DNA from: Acidiferrum sp963771295
GTDB taxonomy: Bacteria > Acidobacteriota > Terriglobia > Acidiferrales > UBA7541
Assembly: GCA_963771295.1 (NCBI GenBank)
Contig: CAVYTB010000009.1
Location: 124,001 to 188,000 of the forward strand
Direction: 5' to 3'
Length of the DNA stretch: 64,000 bases
In this document: positions 44,384 to 52,953 of the stretch, in pieces
How the letters are laid out: each line of letters opens with the position of its first letter
How positions within the stretch are numbered: position 1 is the first letter of the stretch
Translations under genes and position numbers: made by a program
Notes under the pieces: generated by a model
The model's input: the letters and a program-made list of their open reading frames with translations, nothing else
What the model was told of the DNA's origin: nothing
Databases searched by the model: none

Positions 44384-45028
44384 AGGAACAGCCAAGCTTG
44401 CGGCTGGGACGGTGTCCTTTGCGGCGGCTTCCGTGGGGAGGACGCCGTGGAGGAAAATTCGGACGATGTGGTCGGTTAGTTCGTCGGCGCCGGGATCGAC
44501 TTCTGGGTTATGCCATTTGTAGACCCAGTTCATCATGCCGAATAGGCTGAGAACGGCTACGCGGGGATTCAGGCCCGGGGTTATGCCGGCGGCGGCCAGT
44601 CCGTCGAAGACCTTGCGAGCCAGCGCGTAGTATCTGCGCTTGATGGCGGCCACTTCGGCGTGAAGTGGCTCGTCGAGGGCGTCTTCCTCGTGGGACAGCA
44701 CCTTCATTTCGTTTGGATGCGAGAGGAAGTACTCAATGTGGTTGGCAACCAGGATGCGCAGTCTAGCCACGGGATCCGAGGCGCTAGGGAGGCGCGATTG
44801 AAGGCGCGCGAGAATGAATGTAAAGGTATTATTTTGAATTAGATAAAGAAGTTTCTGTTTGCTATCGAAATAGTAGTAGAGGCCGGAGAGAGAGATGCCG
44901 GTGGCGCGGCTGATATCGCGGATGGAAGCGCCCGCAAAGCCCTTTTCGGCGAAGATACGGGCAGAACGGCGCAGGATATGGTCGAGTTTGGCTTCGGTGT
45001 CGCGAGGATTGGGGACAGAAGGAGGCAT
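44381..45028 (-). CDS. TetR family transcriptional regulator
   Basis: 215 residues from ATG 45028. The N-terminal helix-turn-helix is SIRDISRATGISLSGLYYYFDSKQKLL (about 34-60), preceded by ILRRSARIFAEKGFAGA. The C-terminal ligand domain is helical (IEYFLSHPNEMKVLSHE...). A longer frame begins at 45085 but would run through a 16-bp operator palindrome, so I prefer the shorter form. Placed at the head of the crotonase/oxygenase cluster, it may sense an acyl- or aryl-CoA, by analogy with PaaR and FadR-type TetR members. Confidence 0.9.
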   Translation of the reverse strand: MPPSVPNPRDTEAKLDHILRRSARIFAEKGFAGASIRDISRATGISLSGLYYYFDSKQKLLYLIQNNTFTFILARLQSRLPSASDPVARLRILVANHIEYFLSHPNEMKVLSHEEDALDEPLHAEVAAIKRRYYALARKVFDGLAAAGITPGLNPRVAVLSLFGMMNWVYKWHNPEVDPGADELTDHIVRIFLHGVLPTEAAAKDTVPAASLAVP

Positions 45029-45039
45029 AGGAGCGATTG

Positions 45040-45055
45040 TCGAACGATCGTTCGA
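45040..45055. promoter_or_regulatory. Putative TetR operator
   Basis: Perfect 16-bp palindrome TCGAACGATCGTTCGA ending 12 bases before the tetR start codon. Position and symmetry suggest autoregulation. Confidence 0.65.
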
Positions 45056-45103
45056 TACTGTAAAACGGTGGGCCCGGGCTGTCAAGAGGCTAACTAGAAG
45101 GCC

Positions 45104-45137
45104 AGAAGCAGATCCCTCCCTACGGTCGGGATGACAA
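45104..45137. repeat. Dispersed repeat family A (half unit)
   Basis: AGAAGCAGATCCCTCC...GGTCGGGATGACAA, equivalent to the right half of the composite at 11746-11838. Confidence 0.75.
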
Positions 45138-45177
45138 CTCCTGTGTGGATGCGAGATGAGAAAAGGATCCGAGGAAG

Positions 45178-45597
45178 CTAATTCGCTAGCTTGATCAGGG
45201 CGAGTTTGCGGATGGCGGCAAGATCTGCCGCCTTTTTAACCTCGAGGCGCACGCCGGTTCCCTCGGCGTAACGCGGAGCGTCGTGGATTATTTTTAGCAC
45301 AGGCTTGGGGAGATCACTTTTCCGGGCGGCTTTGACCGCGCGGTCACCGAGGATGAAGACGACGCGGAAGCATTCTTCGCAAGGGGAGAGGTGCACGATA
45401 GTTCGCTTTTTGAGTTTCAGGCGGAGGGACCAGCCGTATTTTGGCGAAATGCACTTCCATTCCTCGAGTGCGACACCTTGTTCGCGGGCCATCCAATGCA
45501 CGAACTGCTGCCAGGTTTCCGCGCTCGGACCGAGGGCCTCAAAGATCTCCTGCGCTGAAGGCTTTTGGGTTTTGCCAATAAAGGCATTCGGCGTCAT
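45178..45597 (-). CDS. DUF3788 family protein
   Basis: 139 residues. The family pattern is clear: TWQQFVHWM...LEEWKCISPKYGWSLRLKLKKRTIVHLSPCEECFRVVFILGDRAV (about 28-90) and DAPRYAEGTGVRLEV near the C-terminus. The fold resembles small YdhG/DUF1801-type proteins; no biochemical role is established. It ends the two-gene unit begun by the ornithine cyclodeaminase-like gene? No: it lies just downstream of it on the same strand with four bases between stop and start, so the two are probably one operon. Confidence 0.85.
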   Translation of the reverse strand: MTPNAFIGKTQKPSAQEIFEALGPSAETWQQFVHWMAREQGVALEEWKCISPKYGWSLRLKLKKRTIVHLSPCEECFRVVFILGDRAVKAARKSDLPKPVLKIIHDAPRYAEGTGVRLEVKKAADLAAIRKLALIKLAN

Positions 45598-45601
45598 CGA
45601 A

Positions 45602-46573
45602 CTATTCCTGAGGAGCGAAAAGCGGTAATTCGCGGCCTAGATGATGCTGTTGAGCCAGAGCAAAAACTTTTTCGGCGACGGCAAGGTCCCATGCAGCGAT
45701 GCCGTTGGATTTAAAGAGTGTGATCTGCGAGTCGGTTTTGCGGCCAGCAACTTTTCCGGCGACGAGATCGGCGAGCTCGTGGACATCGTTCCAACGCTCG
45801 GGGTGCTGCTGGAGGCCGATAATCAGGTCGCCGGCTTCCTGCTTCGACTGCGCTAGGGAGTCGACGAAGATGAGATTGGCTTTGGCGATGGCGGTGGCGT
45901 CAAGTTCCTGCTTGTGGGCGTGATTGGCGCCGATGGCATTGATGTGAATGCCGTTGGGCAAATCCTGGCCGGTAAGAACGGGATGGGCGGAAGTGGTGGC
46001 GGTGGAAACAATTTCGGCGGCGCGCACCGCGTCGGCCGCGGATTCCATGGGATAGACGTTGATGCTGAGACGCTCAGACACTTCCTCGCAAAACTTGTTG
46101 CGGCGCTGCGGATCGCGCCCATAGACAAAGGCGGACTCAAGAAGGCGCACCGCATTGATGGCCTCCAACTGAGTTCTCGCCTGCCCGCCCGTGCCGATGA
46201 TGGCGGCGGAACGCGAGCCCTTTTGCGAAAGATATTTGGTGGCCACGCCGGAAGCCGCGCCGGTGCGCTGGCGTCCGAGATAATCCGCTTCGATAAGCGC
46301 GAGCAGTTCACCAGTGGAAGTGCTGTAAAGAGGAACGAGAAAGCGGAGGGTGCCCTTCACGTAGGTGTATTGCTTCATGGCCACGAAGCCTGCCTCGCTG
46401 TCCATGGCAGCCATGTAGTGGAAGAAGCCGCCGCCTGGAAGTTCAAAACGGCGGCGCGGGTGGACGATGACGGTGCCAGCGGCTTGTTTGCGGGAAATAT
46501 CTTCGACGGCTTCGATCGCCATCGGCATGGTGAGGAGTTGACGAACCTCGGATTCGTTGATGTGCAGGGTCAT
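45602..46573 (-). CDS. Ornithine cyclodeaminase / mu-crystallin family protein
   Basis: 323 residues. A dimerisation domain with RRRFELPGGGFFHYMAAMD and KQYTYVKG is followed by LIEADYLGRQRTGAASGVATKYL and a Rossmann NAD(P) domain with IIGTGGQARTQLEAI (about 124-138). Family members deaminate ornithine to proline or reduce cyclic imines and oxidise opine-like amino acids. Substrate residues cannot be assigned with confidence here. It is followed four bases later by the DUF3788 gene. Confidence 0.9.
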   Translation of the reverse strand: MTLHINESEVRQLLTMPMAIEAVEDISRKQAAGTVIVHPRRRFELPGGGFFHYMAAMDSEAGFVAMKQYTYVKGTLRFLVPLYSTSTGELLALIEADYLGRQRTGAASGVATKYLSQKGSRSAAIIGTGGQARTQLEAINAVRLLESAFVYGRDPQRRNKFCEEVSERLSINVYPMESAADAVRAAEIVSTATTSAHPVLTGQDLPNGIHINAIGANHAHKQELDATAIAKANLIFVDSLAQSKQEAGDLIIGLQQHPERWNDVHELADLVAGKVAGRKTDSQITLFKSNGIAAWDLAVAEKVFALAQQHHLGRELPLFAPQE

Positions 46574-46700
46574 GAGTTATCAGCGAGAGGATAGCACGGG
46601 AGCGGCGGGATGAGGATTTGGGTCGTAGAGGTGCGGTAAGAGCGGGGCTGGCATAAAAGGCAGCGCAGCAATACGGTTGGTCGGTACGGCTACAGTGGCG

Positions 46701-46721
46701 GGCGGCCTCGGAAGGCCGTCC
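46701..46721. repeat. Palindromic repeat, family E
   Basis: GGCGGCCTCGGAAGGCCGTCC followed by CTACA. A copy with GCCGCC-TCGGAA-GGCGGC arms is at 53541-53558. Confidence 0.7.
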
Positions 46722-46774
46722 CTACAGAAGCGAACCCTGGAACCTTGGTACAAGAGTGGAACCTGGGGCACCCG

Positions 46775-47833
46775 CTAGCGGTGCGCGGCGGATTTTTTGG
46801 GGGTGACTTTCCTTGGAGTGGAATCGTCGCGGACGCGGCGGACGACCGTTTGTATTAGGTGATAGACACGCTCTTCTTTGGGGTCGTCCATTACGCGAAA
46901 GCGAAACTCGGGTTCGTTTTTCGGGTTTTTGCCGGTGCGAATGGGAAGGGCGCCGCAAAGATTGTTTTCGATGAAGGCGGTTTCGTAGCGCGACTTCTTG
47001 CGATTCCAGGTGAGTACGCGAAGAGTAGTGAAATCGCAGGGCTGGCCTTCGGGGCCACGGGCCCCCGCAATCAGGTATTGAGGATGCTCGCCATCGTCAT
47101 CGGTCACGCGACTTAGTTCGAACCAGGCGATGGGGCGAATGTTGGCGGAACTGCTGCTATCGCGAACGGGGTCAGGAAGGTCTAAAGAGACGAAGCGAGC
47201 GACAACCCATCCGGCGATCGGAACGGTCTGATCTCCGGGCTGCGTGGTGGTGTTCGCGGCGGAGTTGCGGATGGCGCCTTCGCCGGGAGGGCGAGAGGCA
47301 ATGGCGCGCACCAGGAACCAATCCTCTTTTTTACTTTCTTGTGGCTCGTTGGAAGATTCTTTTTCGTCGGTGACCTGAACCCAATCGGAAACGGCGCGAC
47401 CCACAATCTCAACGGGCATGCCGCGCGAAAATTGGTACAAGCGAGGAGCGGTGCGGCCAGGCTGCACGCGCAAATTAGTGGGAACCTTGGTGCGTCCGCG
47501 AGCCTGGATGGGCATAACGCGAGTCTGTTCGAGTAGCTTCTCGCTGCGCTGCCACAGGTCCGGCTCAATCAGATAACGGCCATCAACCCAGCCGGTGAGA
47601 CCATTGGCGGTGCGGACTTTCACGCTGTCGTTGCGGCGGGCAAGGACTTCGACGCGATCGCCATAGAGCAAAATGCCAGTCTGCTCGCGAACCTGAGCGA
47701 CGCTGCTCCAAAGAGTGATGGTGCGTTCGCCGATGTAGGCCTCGCCAAGAGATTCGTGTTTGGGCCGGAAGAGCCAAGCGAGCAGGACCACCAGACAGAG
47801 CAGTGGCACCGCCACGAGAAGCTTTCGCTTCAT
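46775..47833 (-). CDS. SH3-domain secreted or membrane-anchored protein
   Basis: 352 residues. An N-terminal helix (KLLVAVPLLCLVVLLAWLF) anchors or exports it. Two bacterial SH3 modules follow: about 30-90 (TLWSSVAQVREQTGILLYGDRVEVLAR...NGLTGWVDGRYL) and about 115-195 (TNLRVQPGRTAPRLYQFSRGMPVEIVGR...). The C-terminal half (about 240-340) has no recognised domain. Such SH3b units often bind peptidoglycan. Its ATG overlaps the phosphofructokinase stop (ATGA), so the two are translationally coupled. Confidence 0.8.
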   Translation of the reverse strand: MKRKLLVAVPLLCLVVLLAWLFRPKHESLGEAYIGERTITLWSSVAQVREQTGILLYGDRVEVLARRNDSVKVRTANGLTGWVDGRYLIEPDLWQRSEKLLEQTRVMPIQARGRTKVPTNLRVQPGRTAPRLYQFSRGMPVEIVGRAVSDWVQVTDEKESSNEPQESKKEDWFLVRAIASRPPGEGAIRNSAANTTTQPGDQTVPIAGWVVARFVSLDLPDPVRDSSSSANIRPIAWFELSRVTDDDGEHPQYLIAGARGPEGQPCDFTTLRVLTWNRKKSRYETAFIENNLCGALPIRTGKNPKNEPEFRFRVMDDPKEERVYHLIQTVVRRVRDDSTPRKVTPKKSAAHR

Positions 47834-48916
47834 GCGCTATCACCGAACGTGATTCCAACGGCGCGCGCGGCGTGGACGATCTCGCTGGAAGGATCGATAA
47901 ACTTCATTTTCTCGAGTGCCTCATCAAGGGATACTGAAGCCATTTTACCAGCCTTGAGGCACACCATGCGGCCAAATTGTCCATTGGCGACCAAATCGGT
48001 GGCGGCAACGCCGAAACGAGTGCCGAGGATGCGATCGAACGGGGTAGGGGAACCACCGCGCTGGACGTGGCCAAGAACAGTAACGCGGATTTCCTTCTGG
48101 AGCATTTCGCGCAGGGTGAAGGCGATGCTGTTGGCGACACCGCCGGGCCCGACTGGAGGAATGGGCTTGCCCAGAGGGATCGGTAGCGGGCATTTTGACG
48201 CCTTTGGCAACGACGACAAGGCTGAAGCGCTTGCCGCGAAGTTCACGGGCACGCACCGCGTCGCAAATGGCTTCGAATTTGAAGGGCAGTTCGGGGACCA
48301 GGATGATGTGCGCGCCTCCACCAATGCCGGCATGAAGCGCAATCCAGCCGGCGTCGCGACCCATGACCTCAATGAGCATGACGCGATGATGACTTTCCGC
48401 GGTGGTGTGAAGGCGGTCGATGGCCTCAGTGGCGATGACCAGTGCGGTGTCGAAGCCAAAAGTGACTTCGGTGGCGTCGAGATGGTTGTCGATGGTTTTG
48501 GGAATGCCGACGACGTTGACGCCCTTGTTGAAGAAATCGCGCGCAATGTGTTGCGTGCCGTCGCCACCGGTGACAATCATGGCGTCGACACCGAGACGCC
48601 GGGCATTCTCCATGCACAAGGAGGAGTAATCGTGAATAACTTCCTTGCCGTTCTCCATGGACTTGTAGGCGAAAGGATTACCGCGATTGGTGGTACCGAG
48701 AATTGGGCCGCCACGAGGCAGAATGCCGCCGACGGATTCTTCCGTGAGTTCCTTCGCGCCCTCGGGCCAGATGAGTCCATCAAAGCCGTTGCGGATGCCG
48801 ATGACGCGCATGCCGTGTTCGTAGATGGCAGACCGAACAACGGCGCGAATAACGGCGTTGAGTCCGGGAGCATCACCGCGGCCGTTGACGAGGCCGATTG
48901 TGCGCACAGCTTTCAT
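47830..48916 (-). CDS. 6-phosphofructokinase, frame-broken
   Basis: Phosphorylates fructose-6-phosphate in glycolysis. The 5' frame gives APGLNAVIRAVVRSAI, VTGGDGTQHIA (Gly in GGDG points to ATP rather than PPi), PKTIDNHLDATEVTFGFDTA and EVMGRDAGWIA; the 3' frame, shifted by one, gives LGKPIPPVGPGGVANS, LGHVQRGGSPTPFDRILGTRFG. Removing one base near 48172-48180 yields about 361 residues, a normal length, and its stop then overlaps the SH3 gene start. The first nucleotide loop is also odd: NGRGD where TGGGD or TSGGD is usual. Sequencing error or true decay cannot be separated here. Confidence 0.85.
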
Positions 48917-49050
48917 ATATGTACCGTCACACGAAGTTATCGAGAAGTTTAAAGGATTACATGAATTGGGCTACGTGACACAGGACACGAAGGCGTAAGT
49001 GGAAAGAGAGGAGGATAGCGAATAAGGTAAGAGGTACAGGGAGAACCAAA

Positions 49051-49491
49051 ATGAAATTCTTGGGCGGGTTACAGCCTCTGGGACTGCTGGTGTTGCGGCT
49101 AGCGCTGGCGCTGATTTTTATTTACCACGGCTATCCCAAATTGGTACATCCGCTGCCAGAGATGCACGAGTTTTTCGTGCAGCATGGATTGCCAGCATAT
49201 TTTGTAAGCGTGGCAGGGATACTGGAATGCTTTGGGGCACTGCTGCTGTTTTTGGGGTTATTCACGCGGCCGGCGGCGCTGCTGCTGGCGATTGAAATGG
49301 GCGTGGCGATTTGGAAGGTGCACATCGCACATGGGGCACTGGCGGTGAGAGATTACGAGTTCCCGTTGGCGGTGGGAGCGGCGTGTTTTGCGCTGGCGAC
49401 GGTGGGAGCGGGATTGATTTCGGCGGACCACCTGGTGTGGGGAGAAGGCGGGAAGAAGAGGAGTAGTGGAGTGAAGAGGAGCAAGGAGTAA
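49051..49491 (+). CDS. DoxX family membrane protein
   Basis: 146 residues; four hydrophobic helices (about 8-27, 50-70, 73-92, 105-128). Family marks: LVLRLALALIFIYHGYPKL and GLPAYFVSVAGILECFGALLLFLGLFTRPAALLLAIEM. AGGGAG lies before the ATG. DoxX-type proteins are inner-membrane components linked in other bacteria to thiosulfate or redox processes; the role here is not clear. The C-terminus is Lys/Arg-rich. Confidence 0.88.
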   Translation: MKFLGGLQPLGLLVLRLALALIFIYHGYPKLVHPLPEMHEFFVQHGLPAYFVSVAGILECFGALLLFLGLFTRPAALLLAIEMGVAIWKVHIAHGALAVRDYEFPLAVGAACFALATVGAGLISADHLVWGEGGKKRSSGVKRSKE

Positions 49492-49576
49492 CGCGCAGGC
49501 TCGTGGAAGAGACTCAAGCCCCACGTACAAATCCGGTACGTGGGGCACCCACTAAACCTACTTCCTCAGAAAGTGG

Positions 49577-49909
49577 TCAGACGTGGGCTGTTGAGCCGGG
49601 GACGCTGATGGCCTGGGTTGCGGGCGCGCAAGGCAGAACAATCCACAGGATGATGTAGACCAGGAAGCCGGTGCCGGCGAAAAAGATCGCCAGGAGCCAG
49701 AGAACGCGGACCAGCGTCGGATCGAGATCAAAATATTCGGCGAGGCCTGCACAAACACCAGCGATCTTCTTGTCCCTGGTAGACCGCATGAGACGTTTTG
49801 GAGCAACTACACCAGGAGCTGGCGCCGGAGAGCCGGTAAGATTGGCGCCGCAGTTGTAGCAGAATTTGGAGGCGTCAGCGATTTCTTTTTGACAGTTTGG
49901 GCAAAGCAT
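49577..49909 (-). CDS. Zinc-ribbon PspC domain protein
   Basis: 110 residues. An N-terminal zinc ribbon (CPNCQKEIADASKFCYNCG, about 3-21) is joined by a Pro-rich linker to a PspC domain: LMRSTRDKKIAGVCAGLAEYFDLDPTLVRVLWLLAIFFAGTGFLVYIILWIVLP (about 40-93) with one membrane helix. PspC proteins respond to inner-membrane stress in the phage-shock system; no other psp gene is adjacent. Confidence 0.9.
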   Translation of the reverse strand: MLCPNCQKEIADASKFCYNCGANLTGSPAPAPGVVAPKRLMRSTRDKKIAGVCAGLAEYFDLDPTLVRVLWLLAIFFAGTGFLVYIILWIVLPCAPATQAISVPGSTAHV

Positions 49910-50073
49910 GAAAGACCCCCGCGAAAGAAGTATTCAAGGCGATTCTAAACTTAAATACGAGAAAGGGCGAAAGAAAGTTTCGAGGGGCAAAAATGTGACG
50001 AGGAATATAATTGCAGGTTGCTATGTTGCACGATAATGCTGCGCCATTTGCGGTGTGAGAGGATGGGTCGAAA

Positions 50074-50100
50074 AGCGGCGGCTACTCGCCGCACTCCAAA
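50074..50100. repeat. Palindromic repeat, family C
   Basis: AAGCGGCGGCTACTCGCCGC followed by ACTCCAAA, just beyond the 3' end of the E1 gene. Partner copies at 39694 and 62009. Confidence 0.7.
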
Positions 50101-52257
50101 TTAGTAGGACAGGAGGTGGCGGATGGCGTCGGCAATGGTGTCGGTTTGGGGAAGGATGGCGTCTTCGAGCTTGGGCTGGTAGGCGCAGAAAGTGTCAGTG
50201 GCCGCAACGCGCTTTACCGGGGCGTCCAGTTGGTCGAAAAGTTCTTCGGCGATGCGGGCAGCGATTTCGGCGCCATAGCCCCAACTGAGCATGTCTTCGT
50301 AAGCCACGACGACGCGATGCGTTTTGCGAACTGTGGCTGCGATGGCTTCCCAATCGTAGGGAGAGAGCGAGCGCAGATCGATAATTTCGACGGAGATGCC
50401 TTCGCGCTCGAGAGCGGCGGCGGCGACTTCGGCGCGATGAACAACGGCACCGAAAGTAATGATGCTGACGTGCGCGCCTTCTTTGACGAGGCGAGCTTTG
50501 CCGAATGAAACGGTGAAATCCGGGCCGGGATATTCAGAACGGTTGTACGGCTGACGGTAGAGATGTTTGTGCTCGAGGAACATCACCGGATCGTCGCAGC
50601 GAATGGCGGTGCGCAGAAGGCCGGCGACATCGAGCGCGGTAGAGGGCATAACCACGCGCAAACCTGGGCAGTGCGTAAAGATGGATTCGCCGCTCTGGCT
50701 GTGGTAAACCGCACCGCCGGTGAGATAACCGCCGATGGCAACGCGAATGACGGCAGGACATTTGAAATTGCCGTTGGAGCGCCAGCGCATGACGCAGAGT
50801 TCATCGCGAATCTGCATCATGGCGGGCCAGATGTAATCGAAGAACTGAATTTCCGCGACGGGCTTCAATCCACGAGTGGCCATGCCGATGGCGCGGCCAA
50901 CGATGCTGGCTTCGGCGAGCGGCGTGTTGAAAACGCGATCAGCACCATACTTGCGTTGCAAGCCGGCAGTGGCCTTAAAGACGCCGCCCTTCCCTTTTAC
51001 TTCACGAAGATTTTCTTCGCGGCTGGCATCGGCAACGTCCTCGCCAAAGACGGTGATGCGATCGTCGCGCCCCATTTCATCGTGGAGCGTGGCGGCAACC
51101 ATTTCGACCATGGTCTTGGCGCCACCTTGAAATTTCGGCTCGGCCGCAAAAATGGAAGACATGGGATTGATATCTGCGGAATAGACGTGATCGTAGATCG
51201 TCGAAACTTCGGGAGGCTCGGCCGCAAGAGCCTGATCGCCGGCTTCGCGGACTTCGCGATCGACTTCCGCTTCGAGGACCTCGATTTCCTTCTGGTCCAT
51301 GAGGCCTTCGCGAACGAGGAATAGCGAAAACTTCGAAAGTGGATCGCGGCGAGCTTCGGCTTCGCGCTCCTCGGGAGACTTGTAAAGCTTTTCATCGTCA
51401 GAGAGCGAGTGAGAATAAGGACGCGTGACGTGGGCGTGAACCAGCGCGGGACCGCGACGTTCGCGAACGTAGGCCATTGCTTCTTTGCAAACGGCGTAAC
51501 TTTCGAGCGGATCGGTGCCATCACATTCGGCGATGTGCAAACCGGGAAAACCTTTGGTGAGTCGCGAAATGCTGCCGCCAGCGGTCTGAACCTCAACGGG
51601 AACAGAAATGGCGTAGCCGTTGTCTTCGATGAGATAGAAGAGCGGAAGCTTTTTTGCGCAGGCGACGTTGAGGGATTCCCAGAATTCGCCTTCGCTGGTG
51701 GCGCCGTCGCCGGAAGAGACATAGACAATTTCGTCGGGCTGGTGATTGACGTGTTCGCCTAGAGGAGCTTTCCGGGCCTGCTCCAGCGCTTTCGGGTGGC
51801 GCTCGTAATAGAGAGTGGCTTCGGCGGCGCCTACGGCCTGAACAAATTGCGTGCCGGTGCAGGAAGAACGACTGACGATATTCCAGCGATTGTGTCCCCA
51901 ATGGGAGGGCATCTGGCGTCCACCGGAACTTGGGTCGTCTTTGGAACCAACGGCTTGCAGGAGGGTTTCAAGCGGGGTCACGCCGAGCATGAGGCACAGC
52001 GCCCGGTCGCGGTAATAGGGGTAGACCCAGTCTACCCCCGGACGTAAGAGCAAGGCCGTGGCGGTGGTGACGGCTTCATGTCCGGCGCTCGAAATCTGGA
52101 AATAAATTTTATTCTGGCGCTTGAGCTGGATTTCGCGGTCGTCGAGGCGGCGCGAGAGGAACATGTTGCGGTACATGCGGACCAGGGTGTCACGGTCGAG
52201 TCCGTGATTTTTCGTGGATTCCATCCTGGCCACTTTGACGCGAGTTTGTACCGCCAT
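50101..52257 (-). CDS. Branched-chain 2-oxoacid dehydrogenase E1, fused alpha and beta subunits
   Basis: 718 residues combining both E1 chains. Alpha part (about 1-370): SAGHEAVTTATALLLRPGVDWVYPYYRDRA, thiamine-diphosphate motif GDGATSEGEF...IEDNGYA, and the phosphorylation-loop-like RPYSHSLSDDEKLY. Beta part (about 385-718): TVFGEDVA, GLQRKYGADRVFNTPLAEASIVGRAIGMA, and ITFGAVVHRAEVAA. It decarboxylates branched-chain 2-oxoacids and passes the acyl group to E2 lipoate, feeding branched-chain fatty acids or isoleucine/valine/leucine breakdown. No E2 or E3 gene is in view. The start lies at ATG 52257; an ATG 11 codons later is possible. Confidence 0.93.
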   Translation of the reverse strand: MAVQTRVKVARMESTKNHGLDRDTLVRMYRNMFLSRRLDDREIQLKRQNKIYFQISSAGHEAVTTATALLLRPGVDWVYPYYRDRALCLMLGVTPLETLLQAVGSKDDPSSGGRQMPSHWGHNRWNIVSRSSCTGTQFVQAVGAAEATLYYERHPKALEQARKAPLGEHVNHQPDEIVYVSSGDGATSEGEFWESLNVACAKKLPLFYLIEDNGYAISVPVEVQTAGGSISRLTKGFPGLHIAECDGTDPLESYAVCKEAMAYVRERRGPALVHAHVTRPYSHSLSDDEKLYKSPEEREAEARRDPLSKFSLFLVREGLMDQKEIEVLEAEVDREVREAGDQALAAEPPEVSTIYDHVYSADINPMSSIFAAEPKFQGGAKTMVEMVAATLHDEMGRDDRITVFGEDVADASREENLREVKGKGGVFKATAGLQRKYGADRVFNTPLAEASIVGRAIGMATRGLKPVAEIQFFDYIWPAMMQIRDELCVMRWRSNGNFKCPAVIRVAIGGYLTGGAVYHSQSGESIFTHCPGLRVVMPSTALDVAGLLRTAIRCDDPVMFLEHKHLYRQPYNRSEYPGPDFTVSFGKARLVKEGAHVSIITFGAVVHRAEVAAAALEREGISVEIIDLRSLSPYDWEAIAATVRKTHRVVVAYEDMLSWGYGAEIAARIAEELFDQLDAPVKRVAATDTFCAYQPKLEDAILPQTDTIADAIRHLLSY

Positions 52258-52369
52258 TCAGTCTGCCCTCGAGTTGGAATGGAGCGATTTGGCCGCGAGT
52301 TTCGATTATACCGGAGGTCGCGGAGCAATGGACAATAGGGCTAATAGGGGATGTGCAAAAACGCAGGTA

Positions 52370-52846
52370 CTAGGACAAATCCTCGAATTGCTTTTCGGTG
52401 TCGGCAAACTCCGCGTCGTTTGGCTTGATGAGCTTGGGAGAGGCGGTCTGGAACGGATCCTCCGTGGGGATGCGATCGATCCAGCGCTGCTCGGAGAGCT
52501 TTTCGTGGCTGGAGAAATCGAGGCGGATTAGTAGTTTCACGGGCTCCGACGGGGCGGCTTCCTTAGTGTCGGGGGTGGCGGCGTCTGCGCCTTCGGATTT
52601 GGCTTTGGACTTCGACTTGTCTTTGGATTTTGCGGCACCCTTAGATTTGGCTTCCTTGGCAGGTTTGGCGGGCTTTTCTTCCTCGGCGGGTGGCTCGGCG
52701 CCATCGCCGGAAGTGGCGCGGTCGAATTTGTAGAGGAGCTTTTTGTCGAGGCGAAAAGCTTGCTTCCAGGTTTCCAACTTGTGGCGAGCGAGCTGAGCTT
52801 TTTCTTCGTCGGTAGCGAAGTCGAATAGCAGATATGTGTGTGGCAT
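52370..52846 (-). CDS. Hypothetical protein with charged low-complexity linker
   Basis: About 158 residues from ATG 52846 (MPHTYLLFDFATDEEKAQLARHKLETWKQAF), no Shine-Dalgarno sequence evident. A 20-residue upstream extension to 52906 is possible. The first 55 residues look globular. Residues about 55-105 are a Lys/Ala/Ser/Pro-rich disordered linker (KSKGAAKSKDKSKSKAKSE). The C-terminal 50 residues read VKLLIRLDFSSHEKLSEQRWIDRIP and end acidic. No family recognised. It is cytoplasmic by absence of a signal. Confidence 0.7.
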   Translation of the reverse strand: MPHTYLLFDFATDEEKAQLARHKLETWKQAFRLDKKLLYKFDRATSGDGAEPPAEEEKPAKPAKEAKSKGAAKSKDKSKSKAKSEGADAATPDTKEAAPSEPVKLLIRLDFSSHEKLSEQRWIDRIPTEDPFQTASPKLIKPNDAEFADTEKQFEDLS

Positions 52847-52953
52847 GAACTGAGTTTGCGGCGTGAGAAACGGCAAGTCAAGCGAGGTGGGACGCCAGCG
52901 CGGCAACGGTGTGGAAAGTGGGTAGCGGTTCAGGTATTCTCTAAGCTCACGTT

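Noticed and set aside
45029..45085. Longer N-terminus for the TetR gene
   Set aside because: It would translate the operator palindrome and adds sequence not typical of the family.
47756..48952. 398-residue plus-strand open frame
   Set aside because: Antisense to phosphofructokinase and SH3 genes; low-complexity Asp/Gly/Val translation typical of a reverse shadow.
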